Counted from the stretch's first letter, positions 1-7,029 are shown. The stretch: DNA of 64,000 nt from Corynebacterium sp. MSK008 (GCF_030232585.1 NZ_JASPJX010000009.1:48843-112842); one strand, 5' to 3'. Notes: generated from the sequence alone by a model not told the origin. Numbers and translations are program-made.

Positions 1-28
1 CCTGTCGCCCGAACTTTGCAACAGCACC
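1..28 (-). mobile_element. Terminal inverted repeat of an IS6-family element (partial)
   Basis: Read on the minus strand, positions 28 to 12 give GGTGCTGTTGCAAAGTT, which closely matches the known IS6-family end GGCNCTGTTGCAAA (IS26, IS6100 and relatives). The body of the element, including its transposase, would lie off the left edge of the window, so only one end is visible. It sits 34 bases from the end of merR, so the mercury operon is directly flanked by an IS end. The family call is inferred from the end sequence alone. Confidence 0.5.
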
Positions 29-61
29 CTTTTGGCGGTCCAGGAGGTGTGCCCAATTGGA

Positions 62-451
62 TTACAAGTACCTACACACTTGATCGGTGCTGCACGTTTC
101 AGGGTCCGGGTGTGCGGCGTCCTGTCTGAGGTCCGCGATAGTGTCGCGCAGCACGGAGAGCTGCGCGATCTGCTGCTCGATCTCAGCGAGGCGCACGTCA
201 AGCAGGTCGCGCACGTGCTCGCAGGGCGCCTGGCCGCCGTCGCGGATGTCGAGGATCTGGCGGATCTGGGCGAGGGTCAGCCCGGCGGCCTGGCCCCGGT
301 GGATGAACCCGACCCGACCCACGGCATCCTCGGCGTAGTCCCGATAGCCGGAGGCCAATCGCTCGGCCGGAGGGAGCAGCCCCGACTCCTCGTAGAACCG
401 CAGGGTCTTGGTCGTGGTTCCGGTTGCTTCCGCAAGCTGTCCGATCCTCAT
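62..451 (-). CDS. merR: MerR-family mercury-responsive regulator
   Basis: A 129-residue MerR-family activator/repressor. The N-terminal winged helix-turn-helix (MRIGQLAEATG, then TLRFYEESGLL) covers about residues 1-70, followed by a long dimerisation helix and a C-terminal metal-binding part. Cysteines at 77, 120 and 126 have the spacing of the three Hg(II) ligands of MerR. The gene is divergent from merA, with a perfect dyad between them that fits the operator. The start at 451 gives the conserved N-terminus; an upstream extension would run through the operator. The mercury assignment rests on the Cys pattern plus the neighbours. Confidence 0.9.
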   Translation of the reverse strand: MRIGQLAEATGTTTKTLRFYEESGLLPPAERLASGYRDYAEDAVGRVGFIHRGQAAGLTLAQIRQILDIRDGGQAPCEHVRDLLDVRLAEIEQQIAQLSVLRDTIADLRQDAAHPDPETCSTDQVCRYL

Positions 452-484
452 GTTCGCCGATTCCCCTTCCAATGGCCACCACAC

Positions 485-516
485 TTGACCTTCCATTGTA
501 CTGGAAGGTTCACAAT
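485..516 (+). promoter_or_regulatory. mer promoter and MerR operator
   Basis: A -35 box TTGACC (485-490) and a weak -10 around CACAAT (511-516) are separated by about 20 bp, longer than the normal 17. A perfect dyad CCTTCCA-N6-TGGAAGG (489-508) lies in the spacer. Overlong spacing with a spacer dyad is the hallmark of MerR-type promoters, where the activator underwinds the DNA to align the two boxes. It would drive merA onward; the divergent merR promoter probably overlaps it. Confidence 0.75.
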
Positions 517-559
517 GGTTCCATAGGAACTTTTGAACCACAGGGAAGAGACATCTGGA

Positions 560-1984
560 ATGACAAACGAAAAGTTCGATCTGGCGATTATTGGTTCCGG
601 CGGCGGAGCGTTTGCGGCCGCGATCCGGGCCACCGGGCTGGGCAAGCGCGTCGTGATGGTGGAGCGCGGCACCGTGGGCGGGACATGCGTGAACACGGGC
701 TGCGTCCCGTCGAAGGCGCTCCTGGCTGCCGCGGAGGCCCGCCACGTGGCGTTGGATTCGGCCCGCTTCCCTGGGGTGGCGGCCTCGGCGGGCCCGGTGG
801 ACATGCCGGCCCTGATTCAGGGCAAGGCCGCGCTGGTTGAAAGCATGCGCACGGAGAAGTACGTCGATCTGGCCGCGGACTACGGGTGGACGATGATCTC
901 GGGGGACGCGTCGTTCACCGGAACCCAGGACGCACCGCTGCTCCGGGTGATCTCCCCGGATGGTGCAGTGAGAACGATCGAGGCCGGGCACTACCTCGTG
1001 GCCACTGGCTCCGCACCCTACGTGCCCCCCGTTCCCGGACTGGCCGAGGCCGGGTACCTGACCTCGACGACGGCGATGGAACTGGACGAGGTGCCCGAAT
1101 CAATGCTGATCCTGGGCGGAGGCTATGTTGCCCTGGAGATGGCACAGCTTTTCTCCCGGCTGGGCTCCCGGGTGACCATGCTGGTCCGTTCCCGGTTGGC
1201 CTCGCAGGAGGAACCGGAGGCATCCAAGGCGTTGGCGGGGGTGTTCGCCGACGAGGGGATCCGGGTGGTCCGGCGGGCCATGGCCGACTCCGTGGCCTCC
1301 GGCCCGGACGGGGTCTCGGTGACGGCAAACGTGGCCGGGGACGAGGAGGTGTTCCGCGCTTCCCACATCCTCGTGGCACTGGGCCGCCGCCCAGTGACCG
1401 AGGGACTGGACCTTGACGCCGTCGGGGTGAAGACCGGCGCATCCGGCGAGATCGTGGTCGATTCCCGCCTGGCCACGTCCAACCCGCGGGTTTGGGCCGC
1501 CGGGGACGCGACCGGCCATCGGGAGTTCGTTTACGTCGCAGCGGCCCACGGCGCCCTGGCCGTGGACAATGCGTTCACCGATGCCCTGGCCGAGGTCGAC
1601 TACCGGCACCTGCCCCGGGTCACCTTCACCAGTCCCGCCATCGGGGCGGTCGGGATGACGGAAAAGGAAGCTGTCGCCGCCGGGATCAGCTGCGAGTGCG
1701 GGGTCCTCCCCCTGGAGTACGTGCCGCGAGCCGTGGTCAACCGCGACACCCGCGGCTTCATCAAGGTTGTCGCGGACCGCGACACCGGACGGATCCTGGG
1801 CCTCTCCGCGGTGGCCAAGGACGCCGGGGAAATCGCCGCCGCCGGCGTCTACATCCTCGAAGCGGGCATGACCACCGCGCAGGTCGCCGCCGCCTGGAGC
1901 CCCTACCTGACGATGGCCGAGGGCATCAGGATCGCCGCCAAGGCCTTCACCACCGACGTCTCCAAGCTCTCCTGCTGCGCCTGA
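560..1984 (+). CDS. merA: Mercury(II) reductase
   Basis: A 474-residue flavoprotein disulfide reductase that reduces Hg(II) to volatile Hg(0) with NADPH in the cytoplasm. It shows the FAD-binding GSGGGAFAAAIRA near residue 11, the redox-active pair GGTCVNTGCVPSK near residues 43-55, a central NAD(P) domain (ILGGGYVALEMAQ) and a C-terminal dimerisation domain. It ends in LSCCA, the vicinal Cys pair that accepts Hg(II) from the other subunit. The N-terminal heavy-metal-associated domain found in some MerA proteins is absent. The start at 560 skips an implausible upstream Met and leaves GGGAAGAG as a possible ribosome site. First gene of the mer operon. Confidence 0.95.
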   Translation: MTNEKFDLAIIGSGGGAFAAAIRATGLGKRVVMVERGTVGGTCVNTGCVPSKALLAAAEARHVALDSARFPGVAASAGPVDMPALIQGKAALVESMRTEKYVDLAADYGWTMISGDASFTGTQDAPLLRVISPDGAVRTIEAGHYLVATGSAPYVPPVPGLAEAGYLTSTTAMELDEVPESMLILGGGYVALEMAQLFSRLGSRVTMLVRSRLASQEEPEASKALAGVFADEGIRVVRRAMADSVASGPDGVSVTANVAGDEEVFRASHILVALGRRPVTEGLDLDAVGVKTGASGEIVVDSRLATSNPRVWAAGDATGHREFVYVAAAHGALAVDNAFTDALAEVDYRHLPRVTFTSPAIGAVGMTEKEAVAAGISCECGVLPLEYVPRAVVNRDTRGFIKVVADRDTGRILGLSAVAKDAGEIAAAGVYILEAGMTTAQVAAAWSPYLTMAEGIRIAAKAFTTDVSKLSCCA

Positions 1985-2018
1985 GCTGCAGCCCCCACTA
2001 CCGAAGCAAAGGAATGCC

Positions 2019-2672
2019 ATGACCGCCACCGACCAGGCCCTCACCTATCTGTTGTCCCCCGCGCGCTCCGGAATAGACCCGGACTTGTTCGTGCCGCTGC
2101 TGCGGCTCCTGGCCGAGGGCGAGCCCGTCACGGTCGCCGAACTGGCCACCGCCAGTGGCCGGAGCGAAGACACGGTCCGGCAGGGACTGGCCGCCGTCCC
2201 GGACACCGAGTACGACGACGAGGGCCGCATCATCGGCCTGGCCCTGACGATGCGGCCCACCCCGCATCGCTTCACCCTGGCCGGGGAACAGCTCTACACC
2301 TGGTGCGCCCTGGACACCCTCTTCTTCCCGGCCCTGATCGGGAAGGCCGCAACCATTGAGTCGACCTCCCCGGGTAGCGGGACCCTCATCCGGGTGATGA
2401 CGGGCGCGGACGGCACGGTGACCTCCGTGCAGCCGGCCACCGCCGTCGTGTCCATCATCAGCCACCCGGGCACGGGGCCGGTGCGGTCATCGTTCTGCAA
2501 CCAGGTCCACTACTTCGCCTCCCGCGAGGACGCCCAGCCGTGGTTGGATTCCCATCCCGACGGCGAAGTCCTGGACATCGAGGCGGCACACCGGGCCGGT
2601 GCCGCCATGGCCGCCGCCCTCCTCGCCGCGGCCGCCACGCGGGCCCCCGCGGCGCAGGACTCCTGCTGCTGA
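2019..2672 (+). CDS. merB: Organomercurial lyase
   Basis: A 217-residue MerB, which cleaves the carbon-mercury bond of organomercurials and passes Hg(II) to MerA. The three catalytic residues known in the family are visible: Cys and Asp in WCALDTL near residues 92-95 and Cys in SSFCNQVHYF near 158. The N-terminal part is a degenerate winged helix, as in other MerB proteins. It follows merA by 34 bp, with AAGGAAT as ribosome site. An unusual addition is an Ala-rich helix ending in the terminal vicinal pair DSCC, which is not needed for MerB catalysis. Its presence makes this a broad-spectrum resistance operon. Confidence 0.95.
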   Translation: MTATDQALTYLLSPARSGIDPDLFVPLLRLLAEGEPVTVAELATASGRSEDTVRQGLAAVPDTEYDDEGRIIGLALTMRPTPHRFTLAGEQLYTWCALDTLFFPALIGKAATIESTSPGSGTLIRVMTGADGTVTSVQPATAVVSIISHPGTGPVRSSFCNQVHYFASREDAQPWLDSHPDGEVLDIEAAHRAGAAMAAALLAAAATRAPAAQDSCC

Positions 2673-2690
2673 GCTTTAAAAGGACATGAC

Positions 2691-3014
2691 ATGACCCAGC
2701 ACCCAGAACAGCCAGACACCGGCCATCAACCCGTCCGGCAGACCGGTCGCCCCGGGCGATACCACACACTGGCCGCAGGAATCGGCATAGCAGCGGCCAT
2801 GATCCTGTGCTGCGCAGGACCCATCCTCATCGCCGCCGGAGCCCTCGGCGCGATCGCCGGATTCTTCTCAAATCCCCTCGTGTTACTCGCGGCCGCCACG
2901 GTGCTCCTGGCCGGGATCATCGCCGTCACCAGGCAGCGAAAACGCCGCAGGTCCGACGACTGCTGCCCTCCCGCATCCCCCGAGCACCACCGCACCGACC
3001 ACGGCACCGCCTGA
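2691..3014 (+). CDS. Small di-cysteine membrane protein of the mer operon (MerT/MerF-like)
   Basis: A 107-residue protein with two predicted membrane helices (about residues 25-50 and 55-80). The first helix holds a vicinal Cys pair, ILCCAGPI, comparable to the Hg-binding Cys pair in the first helix of MerT, MerF and MerC. A basic stretch RQRKRRR follows the second helix and suggests a cytoplasmic C-terminus, which carries a second pair, DDCCPP. This layout fits an Hg(II) importer that hands metal to MerA, but I cannot assign it to a named Mer transporter by sequence alone. It lies 18 bp behind merB with ribosome site AAAAGGA. Confidence 0.7.
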   Translation: MTQHPEQPDTGHQPVRQTGRPGRYHTLAAGIGIAAAMILCCAGPILIAAGALGAIAGFFSNPLVLLAAATVLLAGIIAVTRQRKRRRSDDCCPPASPEHHRTDHGTA

Positions 3015-3052
3015 GTCCCCATCCCCATTCCTGGAAGGAACCACCAGACACC

Positions 3053-3616
3053 ATGACATACCCGAGATCCCGCCGTTCTCTGTCCGTTCCCCGGCCCAGG
3101 CACCTCGCCTCCGCCCTGTTTCTGACAGCGGTCATGGCACTGACAACCGCCTGCGCCAGCTCACCGAGCGGCCCGTCGGCCGCGCCAGGCGGTTCGTCGC
3201 CCGACGCGGCCGGTGCCGTTGCTGTTACGGTCTCCGACATTGACGGCACTACCCGGACCATCCCGGACGGTAAGCCCGCAGCACTGTTCTTCTTCTCTGT
3301 CGGATGCGGTGAGTGTGTGGAAGGGGCCGATTCCCTGAACAAGGCCTCCACGGCCCTGGGAAGCTCGGCCGACTACCTCCTGGTGGACGTGGACCCCCGA
3401 GAACCGAAGGAGACCATCAACGGATTCCGCGATTACATCAAGGCCCCTGAGCTCCCTGCCGTCATCGACACCGGGGCCACACTGACCACCCGGTACAAGG
3501 TCACCTCCATGAGCACCCTGGTGGTGGTCGACGCGAAGGGTGACGTTACCTTCCGGGCCACCGACCCGTCTGCGGAAAAGATCCAAGAAGAACTCACCAA
3601 GGCCGGTGCCCAATGA
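3053..3616 (+). CDS. Thioredoxin-fold lipoprotein of the mer operon
   Basis: A 187-residue exported protein. It has a basic N-terminus, a hydrophobic segment and a lipobox LTTAC near residue 34, so it should be lipid-anchored outside the membrane. The rest is a TlpA/ResA-like thioredoxin fold with the active-site motif GCGEC near residue 86. The start at 3053 has GGAAGGAA upstream. Its stop overlaps the CcdA-like gene by 4 bp (ATGA), so the two are translationally coupled and probably work as a pair. CcdA normally reduces TlpA-type proteins through the membrane; here the job may be Hg(II) capture or protection of Mer thiols. Function is inferred from context. Confidence 0.8.
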   Translation: MTYPRSRRSLSVPRPRHLASALFLTAVMALTTACASSPSGPSAAPGGSSPDAAGAVAVTVSDIDGTTRTIPDGKPAALFFFSVGCGECVEGADSLNKASTALGSSADYLLVDVDPREPKETINGFRDYIKAPELPAVIDTGATLTTRYKVTSMSTLVVVDAKGDVTFRATDPSAEKIQEELTKAGAQ

Positions 3617-4569
3617 CAGCCCTGCTTGCCCTGGCCTTCGCCGCTGGAATGATTGCCCCGGTCAATCCCTGCGGTTTCGCCCTCCTGCCCGCCTGGATAG
3701 CCCAGACCATCGGGGACGCCCGGACGCGCCCGCTCGCGCTGCGTCTGGCCCACGGGCTCCGGGCCGGGCTCGCGCTCAGCCTCGGCTTCGCCGGGACCCT
3801 GGCAGCCTTCGGGCTGATCGTCAGCGCGGGCGCCAGGACCCTGATCAGCGCAGCGCCCTGGCTGGGAATGGCCACCGGGGTGATCCTTCTCCTGCTGGGC
3901 CTGGCCATGCTCACCGGACTCACACCACGGCTCCGTCTGCCGGCCTGGGCCACGAAACCCCGCACACAAGAAGCCGCAGGGGCAGGGCACAAAACCGGGC
4001 GCATGGTGGCCTTCGGGGTCGGATACGCCGCAGCATCCCTCGGCTGCACCCTCGGGGTGCTCCTGGCCGTGATCGCCCAAGCCCAGGCCGTCGCCAGCTA
4101 CGCCGGGCTGCTCGCGGTCTTCGCCGCCTACGCCGCAGGCTCGGCCACTGTCCTGGTGCTCGTTTCGGCAGGCACGTCCATCGCCGGGGCCGCCCTCGGG
4201 CGAAGAATCACCGGCCTGGCCAAGCACAGCAACCGCATCGCCGCCTTCATCCTCACCATAACCGGCGCCTACCTCAGCTGGTATTGGTATCCCGCCGCCA
4301 CCGGCGGAACCGCACAGGCCAACAGCCTCGCCGTATGGTCAGCCGCCGCCAGCGCCTGGATCAGCGACAACAGCACCCTGATCGCAGCCCTCGCCGCAGC
4401 CGTGGTGCTCGCATCGGCATTGGCCGCCCTCAACCGGCGCAGGAGACTGCGCATCAGACAGGGAACGCCGCCCACAGGCGAGGGCCCCGGGCAAAGCGGG
4501 GAACCCGACTGCTGCGCACCAACTCCGGACAACAACTCGACCGAGGACCGGCCAGGCACGATCCCGTAG
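3613..4569 (+). CDS. CcdA/DsbD-type membrane thiol transporter of the mer operon
   Basis: A 318-residue protein with about six to eight membrane helices, resembling CcdA and the core of DsbD. The two intramembrane cysteines typical of the family are present: VNPCGFALLP near residue 18 and ASLGCTLGVL near 143. After the last helices a hydrophilic tail (about residues 280-318) carries a vicinal pair, PDCCAP, that normal CcdA lacks. It is coupled to the thioredoxin-like lipoprotein gene. Either it recycles that protein's disulfide or, given the di-Cys tail, it moves Hg(II) across the membrane. No cytochrome c maturation genes are nearby. Confidence 0.8.
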   Translation: MTALLALAFAAGMIAPVNPCGFALLPAWIAQTIGDARTRPLALRLAHGLRAGLALSLGFAGTLAAFGLIVSAGARTLISAAPWLGMATGVILLLLGLAMLTGLTPRLRLPAWATKPRTQEAAGAGHKTGRMVAFGVGYAAASLGCTLGVLLAVIAQAQAVASYAGLLAVFAAYAAGSATVLVLVSAGTSIAGAALGRRITGLAKHSNRIAAFILTITGAYLSWYWYPAATGGTAQANSLAVWSAAASAWISDNSTLIAALAAAVVLASALAALNRRRRLRIRQGTPPTGEGPGQSGEPDCCAPTPDNNSTEDRPGTIP

Positions 4570-4892
4570 CTGGCCGAGGACTCCCAAAAAGCAAGGGGGA
4601 GAGGGAACCGTGCCCCATCTTCTGGCAAACGAGGCGCCCGCCTATCAGGACAGGTTGGTACAGCGGCATCAGGCCGGAAGTCAATTCGTGCAGAGGACTT
4701 CGGGCAATCCGTCAGGAGCCCTCTGTACCGCCCCCGCAATGACGGGAACGTCAGTGTGGTGGACTTCGGAAAGCCACAGTGACACCCACTAGTTGTACTC
4801 GACCGTGACGTTGGTGGCACTTTCGGTCTTGTGAAATAGTTAGGCCTCCTGGCTTAGTGGAGCTGTCTAGTTCTTCACTGCCGGAGGCCTCT
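4570..4892. other. Intergenic stretch between mer operon and IS481 relic
   Basis: No convincing gene. On the minus strand, 4836-4789 reads a short in-frame tail ending in TNVTVEYN and a stop, which resembles the C-terminal end of some transposases but is only about 16 codons long. The sequence TTGTGAAATAGTTAGGCC near 4831-4848 could be the end of the adjacent IS481-type element. A 60-residue open frame at 4610-4792 has no recognisable features. Confidence 0.4.
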
Positions 4893-5107
4893 ATGCCCAA
4901 CGGTAACGCCCGCTTGACCACGCATGCGAGAGCGTTGCTGGTGGCCAGGCAAGCTCATCCATATCGATGTGAAGAAACTCAGCCGCATCCCCGACAGCGG
5001 CGGTTGGCGAGTCCACGACCGATCCGCGACCGGAAGACCCGATCGGGTTCGACCACGTCCATGCCGCTGTCGATGACCACACCCGACTCGCTTATATGGC
5101 CCACTAG
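4893..5107 (+). pseudogene. IS481-family transposase relic (internally deleted, frameshifted)
   Basis: The open frame begins MPNGNARLTTHARALLVAR, which looks like the N-terminus of IS481-type transposases. It then jumps directly to LIHIDVKKLSRIPD and, in another frame, GFDHVHAAVDDHTRLAY, which match the catalytic-core start of the same family (ELIHVDVKKLGRIPDGGG and VAVDDHSRLAY in intact members). About 100 residues of the DNA-binding region between the two parts are missing, at least one further frameshift is present, and the frame ends at a TAG at 5105. It cannot make an active transposase. Confidence 0.7.
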
Positions 5108-5141
5108 CGGTCGCGGAGCGTCCTGAAAACCTAAAGTTTTA

Positions 5142-5276
5142 TGAGACACCCGGCAGGAACTGGAATGTGAGACCGTTTCATGGGGCAATTGGCCTCCTCC
5201 CCGTCTCACTAAAGCGTCTCGCCCTAAGTTGTCGCAGGGTGGTGCTCGGTAGGGGTTTGTGAGGCATAATCGAGAC
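5142..5276. other. Cluster of TGAGAC/CGAGAC boxes, possible res site
   Basis: Five copies of a 6-bp box occur in 135 bp just before a resolvase start codon: TGAGAC at 5142 and 5168, the reverse complement GTCTCA at 5203, CGTCTC at 5215 and CGAGAC at 5271. Tn3-type resolvases bind several paired subsites immediately upstream of their own gene, so this could be the res site of the stub at 5277. The stretch 5191-5228 also ends in CCCTAAG, loosely like a Tn3-family transposon end. This is a pattern-based inference only. Confidence 0.35.
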
Positions 5277-5390
5277 ATGAGGCTTTTGGGGTACACCCAT
5301 CTGTACGCGCTGACCTGCGGCGTTGTGGGTTGTGCCGAGCGTGCTGCCGGAGTCCCTTTCAGTGTCCCTGGGGTAGGAGCGGCCGCATGA
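5277..5390 (+). pseudogene. Resolvase N-terminal stub
   Basis: The frame starts MRLLGYT, identical to the first residues of a common actinobacterial serine resolvase (MRLLGYTRVST). It then continues as HLYALTCGVV and other unrelated sequence to a stop at 5388. The catalytic Ser region (RVS) is lost at position 8, so only about 22 bases of the original gene remain. The break coincides with a TGGGGTACACCC box (5287-5298) that recurs at 7067-7078. The frame continues into the 3' end of the NIPSNAP gene on the other strand. Confidence 0.45.
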
Positions 5391-5703
5391 AGGTGCGCTC
5401 GTACCGCAGGACGCACCCGGACTCGTCTCGAATCCGGTCAGCGGCGATGAAGTCCGGGTGGGTGCCGAACAAGGTGCGGTACTGCTCGTAGGCAGCCAGG
5501 CTGGGGAAGCTGAACAGGGATTCCGCACGGTCACTCACACCTTCCGCGGGTAGGTAGTACCCGTGGTGGGTGCCGCCGTGTTCGTCGACATGCCGCATCC
5601 AAGCGCGGGCGAACTGTTCAAAGGCCGCGATCTGGTCGGGGTCGATGGTGTAGTGGACGACACAGGTGATCACATCCACAACGCTAGGCCCACAGGCGCT
5701 CAT
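5359..5703 (-). CDS. NIPSNAP-family protein
   Basis: A 114-residue protein with the NIPSNAP dimeric alpha-beta barrel pattern: TCVVHYTIDPDQIAAFEQFARAW near the start, then SLFSFPSLAAYEQYRTLF and a basic C-terminus. The family is small, cytoplasmic and of unclear biochemical role. The start at 5703 has AAAGG upstream; a later start at a Val codon would give a typical shorter form beginning at VITCVVHY. It lies downstream of the SMR pair on the same strand but is separated from it by 75 bp that contains a copy of the box also found ahead of tetR, so it may share the cassette's control. Confidence 0.75.
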   Translation of the reverse strand: MSACGPSVVDVITCVVHYTIDPDQIAAFEQFARAWMRHVDEHGGTHHGYYLPAEGVSDRAESLFSFPSLAAYEQYRTLFGTHPDFIAADRIRDESGCVLRYERTFMRPLLPQGH

Positions 5704-5733
5704 TGGGGAGCCTTTGTCTGTGCGCCTCGTGGT

Positions 5734-5749
5734 GCACCTGGGGCACACC
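5734..5749 (-). repeat. 16-bp box upstream of the NIPSNAP gene (copy 1)
   Basis: GCACCTGGGGCACACC, which recurs with one mismatch as GCACCTGGGGTACACC at 7062-7077. Each copy lies ahead of a minus-strand unit: 31 bp before the NIPSNAP start here and 56 bp before the tetR start. A third, shorter copy (TGGGGTACACCC, 5287-5298) lies in the resolvase stub. It could be a shared regulatory site or a recombination scar. Confidence 0.5.
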
Positions 5750-5778
5750 AATCTGCCTGGTTTACCTGCGGAAATGCG

Positions 5779-6108
5779 TCAGTTCGCCAAGTTGGCGCCG
5801 ATTTCAACGGTGAGAACTCCGACGGCGATGAAGAGGATGCCGAGGGCCATGGTTCGGGTGAGGGGTTCGTGGAAGATGACCCGGGCGAGGATCGCGGTGA
5901 GAGCTACGCCGGATGCTGCCCAGATGCCGTAGGCGACGCCAAGGGCCATGCCGTCGGCCAAGGCGAGACTTAAGGCGACGAACGCCACGAGATACCCCGC
6001 GATGACGCCGATGAACCATTTCTTCACCCGGCCACCGTCGGAGGCTCGTAGCGACATGGTCGCGACGACTTCGGACAAGATGGCGCCTGCGAGGAAGATC
6101 CATCTCAT
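5779..6108 (-). CDS. SMR-family multidrug efflux subunit (second of pair)
   Basis: A 109-residue small multidrug resistance protein with four membrane helices. The conserved helix-1 glutamate that binds proton and cationic drug is present in AGAILSEVVATMSLRAS (residue 13). Helix 3 has the family signature GVAYGIWAASGVALTAI. It overlaps the upstream SMR gene by 4 bp. Two adjacent, non-identical SMR genes usually encode a heteromeric antiparallel dimer (as in EbrAB or YkkCD). Likely substrates are quaternary ammonium disinfectants and lipophilic cations. Confidence 0.9.
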   Translation of the reverse strand: MRWIFLAGAILSEVVATMSLRASDGGRVKKWFIGVIAGYLVAFVALSLALADGMALGVAYGIWAASGVALTAILARVIFHEPLTRTMALGILFIAVGVLTVEIGANLAN

Positions 6109-6464
6109 GAGTTGACTCCTGCTTCCTGGGCTGCGGTTTGCTGAGCTTTCTGGGAGCCGAGTTCGACGGTGAGGACACCGCTGATGATCAGAACCATTCC
6201 AAGACCCATCACAGCAGTCAGAGGTTCACCGAAAATCGCGGCGGATAGCACAGCGGCGAGCACGACCCCGCTGGCTCCCCAGATGCCATAGGCGACGCCG
6301 ATCTGCATTCCTTCGCGCAGGCAGAAGGTGAGGAAGACGAAAGTGCCGATGTATCCGGCAGCAACCACGATGTACCAGGATGGGTGATTGAGCGCCGCCT
6401 TGAGAGACAGCGTCGCCGCCACTTCGGTAGTGATGGCACCAGCGAGCAGGAACCACTGCTTCAT
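6105..6464 (-). CDS. SMR-family multidrug efflux subunit (first of pair)
   Basis: A 119-residue SMR protein with four membrane helices, the helix-1 glutamate in AGAITTEVAATLSLKA (residue 14) and the signature GVAYGIWGASGVVLAAV in helix 3. It has a slightly longer hydrophilic C-terminus (SQKAQQTAAQEAG) than its partner. The start at 6464 overlaps the tetR stop (ATGA), so tetR and both SMR genes are translationally coupled in one operon. It is expected to form a proton-coupled heterodimer with the next gene's product. Confidence 0.9.
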   Translation of the reverse strand: MKQWFLLAGAITTEVAATLSLKAALNHPSWYIVVAAGYIGTFVFLTFCLREGMQIGVAYGIWGASGVVLAAVLSAAIFGEPLTAVMGLGMVLIISGVLTVELGSQKAQQTAAQEAGVNS

Positions 6465-7006
6465 GGGGTTGTTCCTTCGATCAGGGAGCGAATGCTGGAG
6501 ACGACGGCTTCGAGATCCGCGCCGTGGAGGGTGGACACACCTGTGGCCTGGGCGCCCCAGAGTCCGTCGGCGGCGAGTCGGGCGGTGGTCAGCCTGGCTC
6601 GGGTGGCGGCGTCGAGATCGTCCGGGAGTTCGAGCCAGCGGCCCATCCGCGTAGTCCACGGTTCGGTGAGTTCGGGCCGGTACGTCGCTTGGCCCCAGAT
6701 GATGAACTCGGCGCGCTTGGCGGCCCCGTGGGCGGCGACGTGAACGTAGCTCAGGAGCCGCTCGGTGGCGTTGGCGTTCTCGAGGGGCTTGCCAAGGGTG
6801 GCAGTCATGTCGTTCTCGACGTTGGCCGCAGCGTGGTCGACGATCGCGGCGAGCAGTACGTCGCGGTTGCGGAAGTGATATAGCAATCCCGGTTTGGTGA
6901 GCCCGGCCTCGTGGGCCACTGCGTCAAGGGTAATGTCGCCACCCTCCGCTGCGTTCATGACGCGGAGGGCAGCTTCCAGGATCTCGGAGCGCTGACTGGT
7001 TCGCAT
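6461..7006 (-). CDS. TetR-family regulator of the SMR efflux operon
   Basis: A 181-residue TetR repressor. Residues 1-50 form the helix-turn-helix (SEILEAALRVMNAAEGG, then VAHEAGLTKPGLLYHFRNRD). The C-terminal ligand domain is variable and lacks a recognisable substrate signature. It is the first gene of an overlapping operon with two SMR efflux subunits, so self-regulated release by an efflux substrate is likely. A TACCA-N2-TGGTA palindrome lies 12 bp upstream of the start and is the probable operator. Confidence 0.9.
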   Translation of the reverse strand: MRTSQRSEILEAALRVMNAAEGGDITLDAVAHEAGLTKPGLLYHFRNRDVLLAAIVDHAAANVENDMTATLGKPLENANATERLLSYVHVAAHGAAKRAEFIIWGQATYRPELTEPWTTRMGRWLELPDDLDAATRARLTTARLAADGLWGAQATGVSTLHGADLEAVVSSIRSLIEGTTP

Positions 7007-7017
7007 ATAGCTAACTT

Positions 7018-7029
7018 TACCATTTGGTA
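7018..7029. promoter_or_regulatory. Candidate TetR operator
   Basis: The perfect palindrome TACCATTTGGTA (arms TACCA and TGGTA, 2-bp centre) lies 12 bp upstream of the tetR start codon. Symmetry extends weakly outward (ACTTTACCA against TGGTAGGTG). Its location between tetR and its promoter fits autorepression of the tetR-SMR operon. Confidence 0.6.

Noticed and set aside
4610..4792. A 60-codon gene in the mer-IS gap
   Set aside because: No ribosome site and no similarity to known proteins; part of a degraded region.
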